From positions 1 through 53,784 of the forward strand of contig JAHEAQ010000010.1 in NCBI GenBank assembly GCA_024642705.1: a stretch of 53,784 nucleotides of DNA, read 5' to 3'. The translations under genes and the position numbers were made by a program. The DNA is from Bacteroidota bacterium. Its GTDB lineage: Bacteria; Bacteroidota; Bacteroidia; Chitinophagales; Saprospiraceae. The notes below the pieces were generated by a model that did not search any database, had not been told where the DNA came from, and saw nothing but the letters and a program-made list of their open reading frames with translations. Below are positions 45,294 through 53,784 of this stretch, one piece after another. The first letter of the stretch is position 1. Each line of letters begins with the position of its first letter.

Positions 45294-47777
45294 ATGAATT
45301 TTAAGCTAATAAACTGCGTTAATATGCAATTAGGAACAAGAACCAACATCCCTTTTAGTTTTTCAGACCAATCCAAAAGGTTTCTAATTCGAACTTTTTT
45401 TCTAGTTTTTATACTTTCAGGAAGTTTCTCTTCCAATAATCTTTTTGCCCAAAAACTTACTCAGACTATTCGGGGAATTGTAAAAGATAAAATTTCTGAC
45501 GAACCTCTAGTGGGGGTAAGTGTGACTCTCAATTCTGATGAGAATATTGGAACTACAACTGATTTGAACGGAAAGTATGAGTTGGAAAATGTGCCCATGG
45601 GAAGACAACAATTCAAGTTTAGTTACATTGGTTTTCAAACGATAATAACGGAAGGCATCATCATCAGTGCGAACAGATCTGAAGATTTGAATATATCAAT
45701 GAGTGAAGGAATTTTATTAGATAATGTTCAAATTGTGGCTGATGGAAATGCAAGCGCACCCATAAATGAACTAGCTACTGTGAGTGCAAGATCATTCAGT
45801 GTCGAAGAGACGGAAAGAATTCCGGCAGGAGTAAATGATATGGGTAGAATGGCACTTTCATATCCAGGAGTTCAACAAGGTTCAAATGATACAGAAAATG
45901 ATATCATAATCAGAGGGAATTCTAGTGTTGGGATACTTTGGAGATTAGAAGGCATCGATATTCCAAATCCAAATCACTTTGCTAGGCCCGGTACTTCTGG
46001 AGGCGGAATAACTGTTTTCAGTGCACAGTTATTAGCAAAATCTGATTTTTATACTGGCGGAATGCCTGCAGAATTTGGAAATGCCTTATCAGGAGCATTT
46101 GATGTGCATTTTAGAAAAGGGAATAAAGTTGAACCACAGCATAGGGTAAGAATCGGATTGTTAGGGCTTGATTTTGCAACTGAAGGTCCAATAAAAAAAG
46201 GTAAATCATCCTATTTGGTTAATTATAGATATTCGACATTGGGTTTATTAAATTCTTTAGGTTTTGAACTTGTAGGCGAAAGAGTGAGTAATAATTTTCA
46301 AGATTTGTCTTTTAATCTTTCTTTTGAAGGAAAAGATCCTACCGTTCAGTGGACTGTTTTTGGAATTGGAGGACTTTCAACTGAGCATTATTCACCTAAA
46401 CCTGCTGAAGAAAGAGAAATTGGGAGGTCTAATCATTGGGAAGATAGATATCAAGGAAGTAACATGGCTACAGGCGGAGTTACGTATACTAAAATATTGA
46501 ATAGTAAATCATATATAAAAGGGACAACTTCATTAATGTCTGGCTACGTTTTTAGAGATTATGATACCTTGTCGTTAGCCAATATACCATATACCTATAA
46601 TACACAAGATTATAATGATACTAGACTTTCTACAGCGTGGTCATATTGGTATGAGATAAATGACCAATGGAAAATTAAAGCTGGAACTATTTTACATGGT
46701 ATAAATTATAAGTTTTATAAAGAAACCAAAGCTCGGTCCAATACTTCTAATATTATAAATTTTAATAGGAACTTGAATTTAAATGGTGGAGGATTTGGAT
46801 TTACAGGTCAAGTGTATGGTTTGGCTCAATATGCGCCGACTAAAAAGTTGCAAATGAATTTTGGTTTACATGCATTGTATTTAGGTTTAAATAATACTGC
46901 AGCCTTGGATCCCCGTTTATCAATGAAATACTCGGTCAGTAATACCCAGAAGTTTGGTTTGGCGATAGGAAAGCACAGCCAAATGTTGCCGTTAGCAGCA
47001 TACTTTTTTGAAGAACCTGAATCCGAAGGATCTTCGGTTATTGTTAGACCTAATTTTAATGCGCCATTTATGAGCGCAAACCATTATATCTTAAGTTACA
47101 CCTTTGTGAGTCCTAAATTAATAAAGTTCAATGCTGAAATATATTACCAACAATTGAATAAAGTTCCTATTAGGGATGTACAGAGAGAAGATGCATACTG
47201 GATGTTAAATAATCAAAATGATTTTCCAGAATTTAAAGTTGAAAGCGAAGGCAAAGGCGAGAATTATGGTGTGGATTTGGCTCTTGAGAAATTCTTCTCC
47301 AATAAGATATACTTTCTACTGACAGGATCCTTTTTTGAATCTAATTATATTCTGACAGATGGAATCAAACACCCAACTCGGTTTTCTACCAAATGGGTAT
47401 CTACATTTACATTAGGAAAAGAAATTGAATTTAAGAAAGGTGGCGCTCTGCAATTTGGAGCAAGATTCATGTATAATGGTGGTTTCCGTTACACACCCTA
47501 TGATCCTGTTCTTTCTGATTTGCAAAATAGATATGTGCCATTGAATAACGCCAATTGGGAAAGTCAAGTGCCACCATATTATAGGATTGACAGCCGAATC
47601 GCATATAGATATAATAAGAAACGATTCAGCGGAAGTATTAGTTTGGATATCCAAAATTTGACAGGTCGTAAAAACATCAATTCTGTTTCTTACAATTCTA
47701 ATTTAAATGAATTGGATTTCACTAGATATGATGGAGGTGATTTTATTCCAGTTTTAAGTTTTGTTTTCGATTTTTAA
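45294..47777 (+). CDS. TonB-dependent receptor
   Basis: An 827-residue outer-membrane receptor. The chosen start is the ATG at 45294; the frame extends to a TTG at 45255 inside the previous gene, which is unlikely, and another ATG at 45324 is possible. The signal sequence is long, with its hydrophobic core RFLIRTFFLVFILSG about 40 residues from the start and cleavage near LFA-Q. A carboxypeptidase-regulatory-like domain (TIRGIVKDKISDEPLVGVSVTL), a plug (SVEETERIPAGVNDMGRMALSYPGVQ; IIRGNSSVGILWRLEGIDIPNPNHFARPG) and a 22-strand-size barrel ending in VLSFVFDF follow. It closes an operon with the beta-helix and cytochrome-like lipoproteins, so the three probably handle one substrate. Confidence 0.9.
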   Translation: MNFKLINCVNMQLGTRTNIPFSFSDQSKRFLIRTFFLVFILSGSFSSNNLFAQKLTQTIRGIVKDKISDEPLVGVSVTLNSDENIGTTTDLNGKYELENVPMGRQQFKFSYIGFQTIITEGIIISANRSEDLNISMSEGILLDNVQIVADGNASAPINELATVSARSFSVEETERIPAGVNDMGRMALSYPGVQQGSNDTENDIIIRGNSSVGILWRLEGIDIPNPNHFARPGTSGGGITVFSAQLLAKSDFYTGGMPAEFGNALSGAFDVHFRKGNKVEPQHRVRIGLLGLDFATEGPIKKGKSSYLVNYRYSTLGLLNSLGFELVGERVSNNFQDLSFNLSFEGKDPTVQWTVFGIGGLSTEHYSPKPAEEREIGRSNHWEDRYQGSNMATGGVTYTKILNSKSYIKGTTSLMSGYVFRDYDTLSLANIPYTYNTQDYNDTRLSTAWSYWYEINDQWKIKAGTILHGINYKFYKETKARSNTSNIINFNRNLNLNGGGFGFTGQVYGLAQYAPTKKLQMNFGLHALYLGLNNTAALDPRLSMKYSVSNTQKFGLAIGKHSQMLPLAAYFFEEPESEGSSVIVRPNFNAPFMSANHYILSYTFVSPKLIKFNAEIYYQQLNKVPIRDVQREDAYWMLNNQNDFPEFKVESEGKGENYGVDLALEKFFSNKIYFLLTGSFFESNYILTDGIKHPTRFSTKWVSTFTLGKEIEFKKGGALQFGARFMYNGGFRYTPYDPVLSDLQNRYVPLNNANWESQVPPYYRIDSRIAYRYNKKRFSGSISLDIQNLTGRKNINSVSYNSNLNELDFTRYDGGDFIPVLSFVFDF

Positions 47778-47978
47778 AAGTGGAATTGAATTAAGATTTG
47801 CTTTAGTTTTTCAATCCAAGTTTAAGTTCAATGATTCATAATTAGTAAAAAGACATTAAGAACAATTAAATTGGAAAGTGCGGATCTCTTGTTCCAAACT
47901 GCGATAAAAATTTTTAGTAATTTTTAAATTCTTACAAAATAGAAGTTGCTTTAATCTTTGGTTATAAATCTATCAATA

Positions 47979-49052
47979 CTATTCTTTAATATGGTGTTCA
48001 CTTTTTAGATAATGATCTTTTAACAAGTCTTCTCCAAAATCACTGTCTTTTTCACGCAAAATAAGATGAATATGATTCCCATTGTTCGGGCTGTTATCAT
48101 ATTCTATTAGAAAATCTGGAGTATTTATGATGTAATAATGTGGACTATGTTTTTCCATACTTCCTATCCACGCAAAATAGATACTTTCTATTCCTGAATT
48201 CATTATTTTTTCATCAATCCGATGTGCAATTTCGTGGTCAAAATTATGGGTATATTCTTCAATCAGTATTTTCAACATTTCCAATTGACCATTATCAAAT
48301 TCCTTTGCAGAAATTCCATAATATGATGAAATTCGTTGACTGCTATTAGGGTTTGTAATTATATCTCTGGGCACATCTTGGACGAGAATTGCCTTTGATT
48401 GCTGACTTTCAGTCAACATATTCAAAAGTTGGAATCCATAATCTTCTTCTTTGCTCAGTACTCTTAATCCAGCATATTTCCCGTTCCTTACTTCAGCAGG
48501 ATCTGTACCCAAAAAAAGCGGCGACACAGAAAAAGTATTACCAATAGCTGTTAAGGACAGAGCAATGTGATGCCCTCCAAAACTCATACCCCAAGGCTGA
48601 TCTATTTTCGGTTCGCCCCAGAAAGAGATGTAGAAATTGTCATGTGCCCATTTTAGATCTTGGAGCCTCGTCAACATAGTTTGATTCATCCTTCCATTGT
48701 CAAATTCTTCTTGAATTAAAACATTTAAAATGTCATCCAATTTCATTATGCTGGTTATTTTTAGATAGCCTTGGGAACTTAACATTCTGTTGATTAAACG
48801 GTGAAAAGCAAGCCTACTTTCATCCGAAAGAGATCCATATTGAATACCAGGTCTAGGAACTATTCCTACAGGAAGATTGGTCCATTTATACCGAAGGGAG
48901 TCTTCAAATTGATATGTGGTTTCAACTAATTGGTCTTCATTTAAAGTTTGGAGAAATGTTTTCGTTAATGATATGAGTTCTTTATTGGATTGACTATTTA
49001 AGTTGAGGGATATAAAAAAGAAAAGCATAAAAAGAGAAAACAATTTTGACAT
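47979..49052 (-). CDS. Secreted DUF3500 protein
   Basis: A 357-residue exported protein started at the ATG whose complement ends at 49052, which gives an ordinary signal peptide (MSKLF then a hydrophobic core, cleavage near LNS-Q); longer starts at 49076 and 49112 are in frame. DUF3500 is recognised from WTNLPVGIVPRPGIQYGSLSDESRLAFHRL, YISFWGEPKIDQPWGMSFGGHHIALSLT, VSPLFLGTDPAEV and the end segment YFAWIGSMEKHSPHYYIINTPDFLIEYDN...HIHLILRE. Several conserved histidines and glutamates could bind metal. The function of DUF3500 is unknown. It is the last gene of a same-strand group, about 190 bases after the preceding lipoprotein gene. Confidence 0.82.
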   Translation of the reverse strand: MSKLFSLFMLFFFISLNLNSQSNKELISLTKTFLQTLNEDQLVETTYQFEDSLRYKWTNLPVGIVPRPGIQYGSLSDESRLAFHRLINRMLSSQGYLKITSIMKLDDILNVLIQEEFDNGRMNQTMLTRLQDLKWAHDNFYISFWGEPKIDQPWGMSFGGHHIALSLTAIGNTFSVSPLFLGTDPAEVRNGKYAGLRVLSKEEDYGFQLLNMLTESQQSKAILVQDVPRDIITNPNSSQRISSYYGISAKEFDNGQLEMLKILIEEYTHNFDHEIAHRIDEKIMNSGIESIYFAWIGSMEKHSPHYYIINTPDFLIEYDNSPNNGNHIHLILREKDSDFGEDLLKDHYLKSEHHIKE

Positions 49053-49244
49053 GTTGGTTTTTTTGAGTGGTTGCATATTGCTATAAATTAGATATGATAT
49101 CAAATTAAGCAAAAAAAATATTAAAATTAGTATAAGTTTTGAACGGGAAAGGAAAATCTGTAAAACTATGTTTTAAGTCAGAAAATATGAGCTATCGGAA
49201 TTTATAATTATGCAAAAGAAACTCTAAAATATTCAATTAATTTA

Positions 49245-49778
49245 TCATTTGATATTCTGAATGATCAACTCATTGACTTCTTGAAAAAACCGATACCTTT
49301 CTGGGTCAAATTTTTCATTTGGAAGCTCTAAAATATATTCCTTTCCACTCAAGTATGCTCTGATAATTGAATTTTCTCTTTCGGTAGGCTCAGTGTTGGT
49401 TACTTTAGTAGGAAACAAGTTTATTTTTTCAGATAACAAATTTTTGACCGCATCGACGCCTTTTTCTGAAATGCTCATTTCTTTTCGCCACTCGTATTCT
49501 ACATTTTCATAAACAGGTTTCAAATCAGCATCTACTTTGAGTATAACATTGGCAAATCTTTCATAATCTCCATTATCATATAATCTTAGGATAAAAAAAT
49601 CTTTTTTATTGTTTTCCGGATGAAACTCTTCCCAAACTAAAGTTCTTTCCTTGGAGGTATCTTGCATTTCATATTGAATTTTAGAATCATTTTCATTTTT
49701 GACAGCGGTTGAAGAACAGTCAGTAAACATCAAATTAATAATAGGTAGCATAAATATTATTAAGTAAGTATTTGCCAT
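49245..49778 (-). CDS. Lipoprotein coupled to the OmpA-metzincin gene
   Basis: A 177-residue protein not assigned to a family. A hydrophobic signal sequence ends at a lipobox-like MFTD-C21; aspartate just before the cysteine is not the usual residue, so lipidation is likely but not certain. The mature part is charged and beta-alpha in character (TLVWEEFHPENNKKDFFILRLYDNGDYERFA; EKGVDAVKNLLSEKI). Its start overlaps the 3' end of the metallopeptidase-like gene by 19 bases, so the two are made together. A role as periplasmic partner, inhibitor or immunity protein of that peptidase is a hypothesis from context only. Confidence 0.65.
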   Translation of the reverse strand: MANTYLIIFMLPIINLMFTDCSSTAVKNENDSKIQYEMQDTSKERTLVWEEFHPENNKKDFFILRLYDNGDYERFANVILKVDADLKPVYENVEYEWRKEMSISEKGVDAVKNLLSEKINLFPTKVTNTEPTERENSIIRAYLSGKEYILELPNEKFDPERYRFFQEVNELIIQNIK

Positions 49779-51328
49779 TCTGGAACATTTGTTATTTGTT
49801 GTAAAGCATTTCCAAAAGTAGAATAATGTTGTGCTCTTACATTATTTCCAAGCGACATTATTCCATCATTATTTTCGGCGGTTGCATTTGGAGCGCCTAT
49901 TCCAGTAGCTAATCCATCATGCCCAACTTGAGTTCCAGTCGGATTTCCTGTTCCTCTTATCAGAGAGCCATTCTGAGTTGCGTATTCATCATCTAATCCA
50001 AATACATGACCTAATTCATGCGCTACAACATTTTGTGCTTTACCATCACCAACAATCAGATCCACTCGTCTGAAAGCTGGGTCATCAGTTGCTCCTTCAT
50101 CTCCCTTGCTTTCCATTTCCACTCTATTTTCAGTAATGCCATGGAATCCTCTTGCAATTAAATAATCTTTGACAGCTTGAGATCTTTTTTGTGCAAGTAT
50201 TTGGTTCTTTTCAGAATCACCTGATGAAGAGGAATGACCAATCAATTTCACTTTATTCATCACGCCATTATCTACTGCATCATTAGCAGCATTGCCATCT
50301 CCTTTATTTGTTTTTGCATCGTCACTAAAAGTAATAGCAAACTTATTTAACATGCTTTTTGAAGCAGCATTCAGAACTGAGCTATTATTACCAAATTGCA
50401 CTTTCCATTGGAGCAAACCACCACCAGTTGGAGCAGCAACTTCATTGTCATCAAGCGTCATCATACCTTGCTGATTTGCATTTCCAGCCATATTGACCCA
50501 AGCTCCGATATTCAAGCCTGGCGGTGTTTTGAAAATTCTGTTTTTAAGTTGGTCCGCATTTGTAGAAGTTTCATGTTCAGTGATATTAACTGAAACGCTT
50601 GAAGTTACATTTTCCCAACCGGGCTTGTTAACATAAAAAGTATGTTGATTACTCCAAATAGCTTCAGCTTCAGTATTGCGTGCTGTTAAATCAGCAAGTT
50701 TAGATGTCTTGTCAGCAGCATTCCATTGATAATTGGCAACAAAAGCGGCTCTTTGAGCTAAAGGAACGGCCATAGCGGCAACCCTTGCTTGTGTAAATTT
50801 TGCATCTTCTGTTGCATCACCTGTTGAATTGATAGTTACAACCCCTGACCCATCAATGCTTAAGGGATCTAGAAAGTCGACACCCATAGTTAGGTCAATG
50901 TAGGTAATTTTAGAATTTGGATAAAAACTGGCATTGAATCGACCTCCAATTGGGGTAGAAACATTTTGGGGTCCATAAATTCTGCTTTTAAAAGCTGCTA
51001 TGTCAGCTTCCACATTCTCGGGTACAGGACCTATTGCATTTTGAGGTGCATTTACAGGTGCAGCAGCCTGATTGTTTTCAGGTCCTATTACTGCAGGCTG
51101 GGCTTGCTCGGGTGCGTTTGCTGGTGCTGGAGTATGGCCTGGATGCATTTGAATAGGATTAATGCCCAAGTTAAATGCAGATGCATTTGCATTTGATTTG
51201 CCATTTTTGGCAGTGCTGGAATTATTTGTTGGCGAAAAAATGGGTTCTGCAAGGCTGTTTTGACCACCAAATCCTTCAGCAGCATTTTTTATTAAAGAGT
51301 TCTGATTTTTGTCTTCAAAAGTTCTCAT
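49760..51328 (-). CDS. OmpA-like domain fused to a metzincin-type metallopeptidase
   Basis: A 522-residue protein of unusual build with no signal peptide or membrane helix. Residues 1-60 begin MRTFEDKNQ, similar in style to leaders of proteins linked to extracellular contractile injection systems (from memory). Residues 63-107 are a Pro/Ala/Asn linker with repeated NAP and IGP units. Residues 130-260 are a beta-rich domain of unknown type. Residues 306-427 form an OmpA-like peptidoglycan-binding domain (VQFGNNSSVLN; LIGHSSSSGDSEKN; AQKRSQAVKDYL; FRRVDLIV). The zinc site H437-E438-xx-H441-xx-G444-xx-D447 follows, with a Met-turn at I490-M491-S, making a metzincin with aspartate as third ligand. 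The next gene overlaps by 19 bases. Confidence 0.8.
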   Translation of the reverse strand: MRTFEDKNQNSLIKNAAEGFGGQNSLAEPIFSPTNNSSTAKNGKSNANASAFNLGINPIQMHPGHTPAPANAPEQAQPAVIGPENNQAAAPVNAPQNAIGPVPENVEADIAAFKSRIYGPQNVSTPIGGRFNASFYPNSKITYIDLTMGVDFLDPLSIDGSGVVTINSTGDATEDAKFTQARVAAMAVPLAQRAAFVANYQWNAADKTSKLADLTARNTEAEAIWSNQHTFYVNKPGWENVTSSVSVNITEHETSTNADQLKNRIFKTPPGLNIGAWVNMAGNANQQGMMTLDDNEVAAPTGGGLLQWKVQFGNNSSVLNAASKSMLNKFAITFSDDAKTNKGDGNAANDAVDNGVMNKVKLIGHSSSSGDSEKNQILAQKRSQAVKDYLIARGFHGITENRVEMESKGDEGATDDPAFRRVDLIVGDGKAQNVVAHELGHVFGLDDEYATQNGSLIRGTGNPTGTQVGHDGLATGIGAPNATAENNDGIMSLGNNVRAQHYSTFGNALQQITNVPEWQILT

Positions 51329-51555
51329 TTATTTCTATAAAAATTAAATAAATTTACAAATTTCAATTTTTAGAATCTGAATTTCACATGCGGTAAAAAA
51401 ATGCGGAAATGCAAATCAGATTCAATTTAATGTATTTCACAATAAAAAGATAGAGGCTTATTCTCCTAAAGCTTAAAATTTTCAAATAAAACACAGATTA
51501 GTCCATTTTTTTTGTGTTTAATCTGTTAATGGAAGTAAAGAAACAAACCTTATAA

Positions 51556-52098
51556 TCAAGGATTTATTTTAAAATTCTCGTAAGCTTTAATTTTGGATTT
51601 AAGACGTTCAAATAAGTATTCGTTTTTATCAGAAAGGGCATTTGCAATTGATTTTGATTCCTCAAAATATAGCCTTATTTTTTCTGCCGACCAAGAGATG
51701 GGTGGCTTTTGAAGGTTAGTAATTCGATCAGCTAATTTAACAATTCCAATTTCTTTAGGCATTAAATTAATCCGTTCCAAGCTGTCATTCATTTTCTCAA
51801 TTTTTGATTCTAACTGATGATCTTTTGTTAAAGATTGGACACCATTTGCAATTGGAGTGCCAAATTTTTTCGCGATCTCGTCGAATGTTGTATCCGTGTC
51901 TTCTAATACGTCATGTAGAATAGCAATTTGGATGGCAGTATTTATATCAAAATTTTTATTTTCAAAATATGCCATCAAAACTTCCATGGCAACATTAGAA
52001 ATATGCAAAAGATAATTAGCGTTTGTGCCAGGCACTTTTTGGTTACTATGTTTTTCACCTGCAAATTTCATTGCCTCTTGATATAATTCTTGTGTCAT
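51556..52098 (-). CDS. Small HD-domain alarmone hydrolase (Mesh1/SpoT-like)
   Basis: A 180-residue HD-superfamily protein matching the hydrolase domain of RelA/SpoT alone. Metal and catalytic residues are visible: H32 (LLHISNV), H62-D63 and E66-D67 (ILHDVLEDTDT), and D124 in VKLADRITNLQ. The size and the absence of synthetase, TGS and ACT domains make it a small alarmone hydrolase that would remove the 3' pyrophosphate of (p)ppGpp or a related nucleotide. It starts three bases before the stop region of the upstream glycoside hydrolase gene on the same strand, so they may share a transcript. No partner synthetase is present, so a toxin-antitoxin arrangement is not indicated. Confidence 0.82.
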   Translation of the reverse strand: MTQELYQEAMKFAGEKHSNQKVPGTNANYLLHISNVAMEVLMAYFENKNFDINTAIQIAILHDVLEDTDTTFDEIAKKFGTPIANGVQSLTKDHQLESKIEKMNDSLERINLMPKEIGIVKLADRITNLQKPPISWSAEKIRLYFEESKSIANALSDKNEYLFERLKSKIKAYENFKINP

Positions 52099-52101
52099 AA
52101 A

Positions 52102-53784
52102 TTATAAGATGATTAACTTTTTGATTGCAGAAACAGGACTAGATTCATGTAAAATAGTAATATAATATAAACCTGGAACAAAATTCTGGATTGAAATTGG
52201 TTCCATAAAATCTGCTTTGTTATTTACACTTAATGGCATACCAATCGAATTGAATATTGAATAAGTGAAGGATTTTTCAAATGAGGAAGCAGTTAAATTC
52301 ACACTAAAATAGGAACGACTAGGAGTTGGAAAAATTTCAATTTCAGGTATCTGATTTGTGCTTGAATTTACATTATTCACAACTTCAATATTTCTTGCAT
52401 AAGTAGCTTGCTTAAAGATTCTTTTAGAAAAATTATTATAACTGATGTCAAATGCAGCCCCTATGGTTAGTACATCAACATCGGTGTTAATGAAATAAGA
52501 GTCTGAAACGTCAAACTCATTTTCTAATGGCATTGGTATTTGAAATTTAACTCCATAATTGAAGCCAACATGTGGATAGTATATGTAATCCAAATCTTCA
52601 TTGGTTTCAAAGAATTCAGATTTGGTAATGTGGTAACTAACATCAATTAGACCATTATCCCAGAAATTATCATTAACAGTGATTTGGATATTTGGTAACT
52701 CAAGATTATTTGGAGCAATTAGAATATTCTTTAGTTCAGTTTTTACAAGTGAATTATTATGATCATAACAATTAAAAACTAAGTCTACATCTTTTAATTC
52801 ATCAAATTCAAAAAAGATGGTATCTAAAATATAGTGATTTTGAACTTGGTTTTGATAAATAATCATATCGTCAAATGAAATCTCGATATTGTCTATCGTA
52901 TCATTTAGAAATAGTTCAACTGGGACTTTATTTGTGTATATTTCTGCCGACTTTGGCTCAGTTATTATTGCGGATTGAAAATTCTTTATTGCGTCCCAGG
53001 CTGGTCTGGAATGACCATGCGTATCATTAATGTTGGAATACTCGATTAATCCAAACCATTCTTCCGCAGTATTGTCATGAACAAATTCATTTCCACCCTT
53101 CCACCAACCATCGCTGTAATTAAAAACACAAGATCCCGTTGCTCCTCCATCAACCAAGGATTTATACATGTGGATTATTCCCTCTTTTTGTTCGTCAAGA
53201 CTATTTCCACCATATCCCCATAATCCTTCACCAGTTGGAGAAACTGATAAACCATATTCAGATATTATTAATGGATGGCCAGGTACGTTAAGTTGTTTTA
53301 GATAATGTACAAAATCCTTATACTTATGGAGGTAATTTACTGTTACAGGGTTGTATATATAAACATTGTAAGCACTATAATCAAAAAGTTTTGGTGATAT
53401 ATATGTTCCGTTACATGTATTTGCAATACTAACTGGTCGGCCTGGATGATTTTGGTGTATTATATTAATTAGTTCACTCCACAAATCAATGGTGTTTTCA
53501 TATCCTTCTGCGAAAATGGTGGCAGGAAGAGGTTCATTCATTATTAGGTATCCAATGATGTTAGGATGATTTTTAGAATAGTTAAGTACATTCGAAACTA
53601 TAGCTTTTGCTTCATTCACAAATGTAGGATTCGAAAAATTACCATGAGGGTCAATCCAAATTCCCATAATTATTTTAATTTCAAATGCATCTAAGGTATT
53701 TAGCTCTTGCTCTGTAAATGGTGCCCAGGTACGAATGGTATTAAATCCTGCAGATTGTATTTTTTGGATATCGAATTGCAATTG
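52102..53784 (-). CDS. Secreted clan GH-A glycoside hydrolase with type-IX sorting domain, 5' end missing
   Basis: This gene runs off the right edge, so its N-terminus is absent; 560 codons are visible. The TIM-barrel part has the clan GH-A acid/base segment IGYLIMNEPLP (glutamate at visible residue 83) and the nucleophile segment HPLIISEYGLS about 90 residues later, as in GH2- and GH5-type enzymes. The barrel begins inside a NTIRTWAPF motif, typical of GH2-like or transglycosidase barrels. After it come beta-sandwich regions and a C-terminal Por sorting domain (IEIFPTPSRSYFSVNL...PGLYYITILHESSPVSAIKKLII), which directs secretion by the type IX system. The polysaccharide substrate cannot be read from this fragment. 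Confidence 0.85.
   Translation of the reverse strand, partial: QLQFDIQKIQSAGFNTIRTWAPFTEQELNTLDAFEIKIIMGIWIDPHGNFSNPTFVNEAKAIVSNVLNYSKNHPNIIGYLIMNEPLPATIFAEGYENTIDLWSELINIIHQNHPGRPVSIANTCNGTYISPKLFDYSAYNVYIYNPVTVNYLHKYKDFVHYLKQLNVPGHPLIISEYGLSVSPTGEGLWGYGGNSLDEQKEGIIHMYKSLVDGGATGSCVFNYSDGWWKGGNEFVHDNTAEEWFGLIEYSNINDTHGHSRPAWDAIKNFQSAIITEPKSAEIYTNKVPVELFLNDTIDNIEISFDDMIIYQNQVQNHYILDTIFFEFDELKDVDLVFNCYDHNNSLVKTELKNILIAPNNLELPNIQITVNDNFWDNGLIDVSYHITKSEFFETNEDLDYIYYPHVGFNYGVKFQIPMPLENEFDVSDSYFINTDVDVLTIGAAFDISYNNFSKRIFKQATYARNIEVVNNVNSSTNQIPEIEIFPTPSRSYFSVNLTASSFEKSFTYSIFNSIGMPLSVNNKADFMEPISIQNFVPGLYYITILHESSPVSAIKKLIIL

Noticed and set aside
47781-47818. Possible hairpin TGGAATTGAA/TTCAATCCA after the TonB-dependent receptor gene
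   Set aside because: Needs a bulge and lacks a T-run, so it is not a convincing terminator.
49245-51328. Complete contractile injection system
   Set aside because: No sheath, tube, baseplate or ATPase gene is in the window; only a possible cargo-like protein is seen.
1-53784. tRNA, rRNA, CRISPR arrays, prophage or complete insertion sequence
   Set aside because: No cloverleaf, ribosomal RNA segment, regularly spaced repeats, phage structural genes or paired terminal repeats were recognised by eye; a dedicated covariance-model search could still find a small RNA.

Overview
The window is AT-rich, tightly packed chromosomal DNA from a member of the phylum Bacteroidota. The grounds are: a C-terminal type-IX secretion (Por) sorting domain on the glycoside hydrolase at the right edge, two TonB-dependent receptors with N-terminal carboxypeptidase-regulatory-like domains, many lipoprotein signal peptides, DUF2911, DUF3500, DUF937 and DUF4412-like proteins, a fused alpha/beta 2-oxoacid dehydrogenase E1, and A-rich leaders without Shine-Dalgarno sequences. 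The order cannot be fixed from the sequence alone; a free-living, aerobic, protein- or lipid-degrading member is plausible. No rRNA, tRNA, CRISPR array, phage or complete insertion sequence was found.

Layout, left to right. (1) 9-2270, minus strand: a four-gene unit of two DUF1538 membrane proteins, a P-II-like protein and a CBS-pair protein, probably a regulated cation/proton antiporter. (2) 2550-4277: a zinc-ribbon membrane protein and a protein resembling a REP-associated/IS200-type transposase that has lost its HUH histidines. (3) 4913-12738: three serine hydrolases with beta-lactamase folds (two class C-like, one class A-like), a barrel-like secreted protein, a histidine-rich TPR lipoprotein and a tandem DUF2911 protein ended by a 19-bp perfect hairpin. 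(4) 12956-16876: a fatty acid hydroxylase/sterol desaturase homologue, a DUF4412-like protein, a DUF937 protein and a cryptic kinase-like protein.

(5) 17074-32730 is the metabolic core. A minus-strand operon of eight genes encodes biotin carrier, methylmalonyl-CoA mutase small subunit, biotin carboxylase, 3-hydroxyacyl-CoA dehydrogenase, methylmalonyl-CoA mutase large subunit, carboxyltransferase, fused branched-chain 2-oxoacid dehydrogenase E1 and the fused isobutyryl-CoA mutase IcmF, followed by a class V aminotransferase-fold enzyme. Together they turn branched-chain amino acid and odd- or branched-chain fatty acid carbon into succinyl-CoA and acetoacetyl-CoA. A divergent TetR-family gene is the likely regulator, and a 9-bp inverted repeat lies between them.

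(6) 32844-36159: a TonB-dependent outer-membrane protein with a Gly/Arg repeat plus a Spy/CpxP-like lipoprotein, closed by a strong terminator. (7) 36303-39605: YfcC-type transporter, ArgE-type deacylase, beta-carbonic anhydrase. (8) 39702-41641: a PlsC-type and an OlsB/GlsB-type acyltransferase, probably an aminolipid pathway. (9) 41642-42763: a DmpA-type self-cleaving aminopeptidase. (10) 43020-47777: a beta-helix lipoprotein, a diheme cytochrome c-like lipoprotein and a TonB-dependent receptor in one operon. (11) 47979-53784, minus strand: a DUF3500 protein, a lipoprotein translationally coupled to an unusual OmpA-metzincin protein without a signal peptide, a small alarmone hydrolase and a 5'-truncated secreted glycoside hydrolase.

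The strongest candidates for undescribed biology are the OmpA-metzincin plus lipoprotein pair, the beta-helix/cytochrome/receptor operon, the Gly/Arg-repeat receptor with its Spy-like partner, and the kinase-like and RAYT-like orphan proteins.
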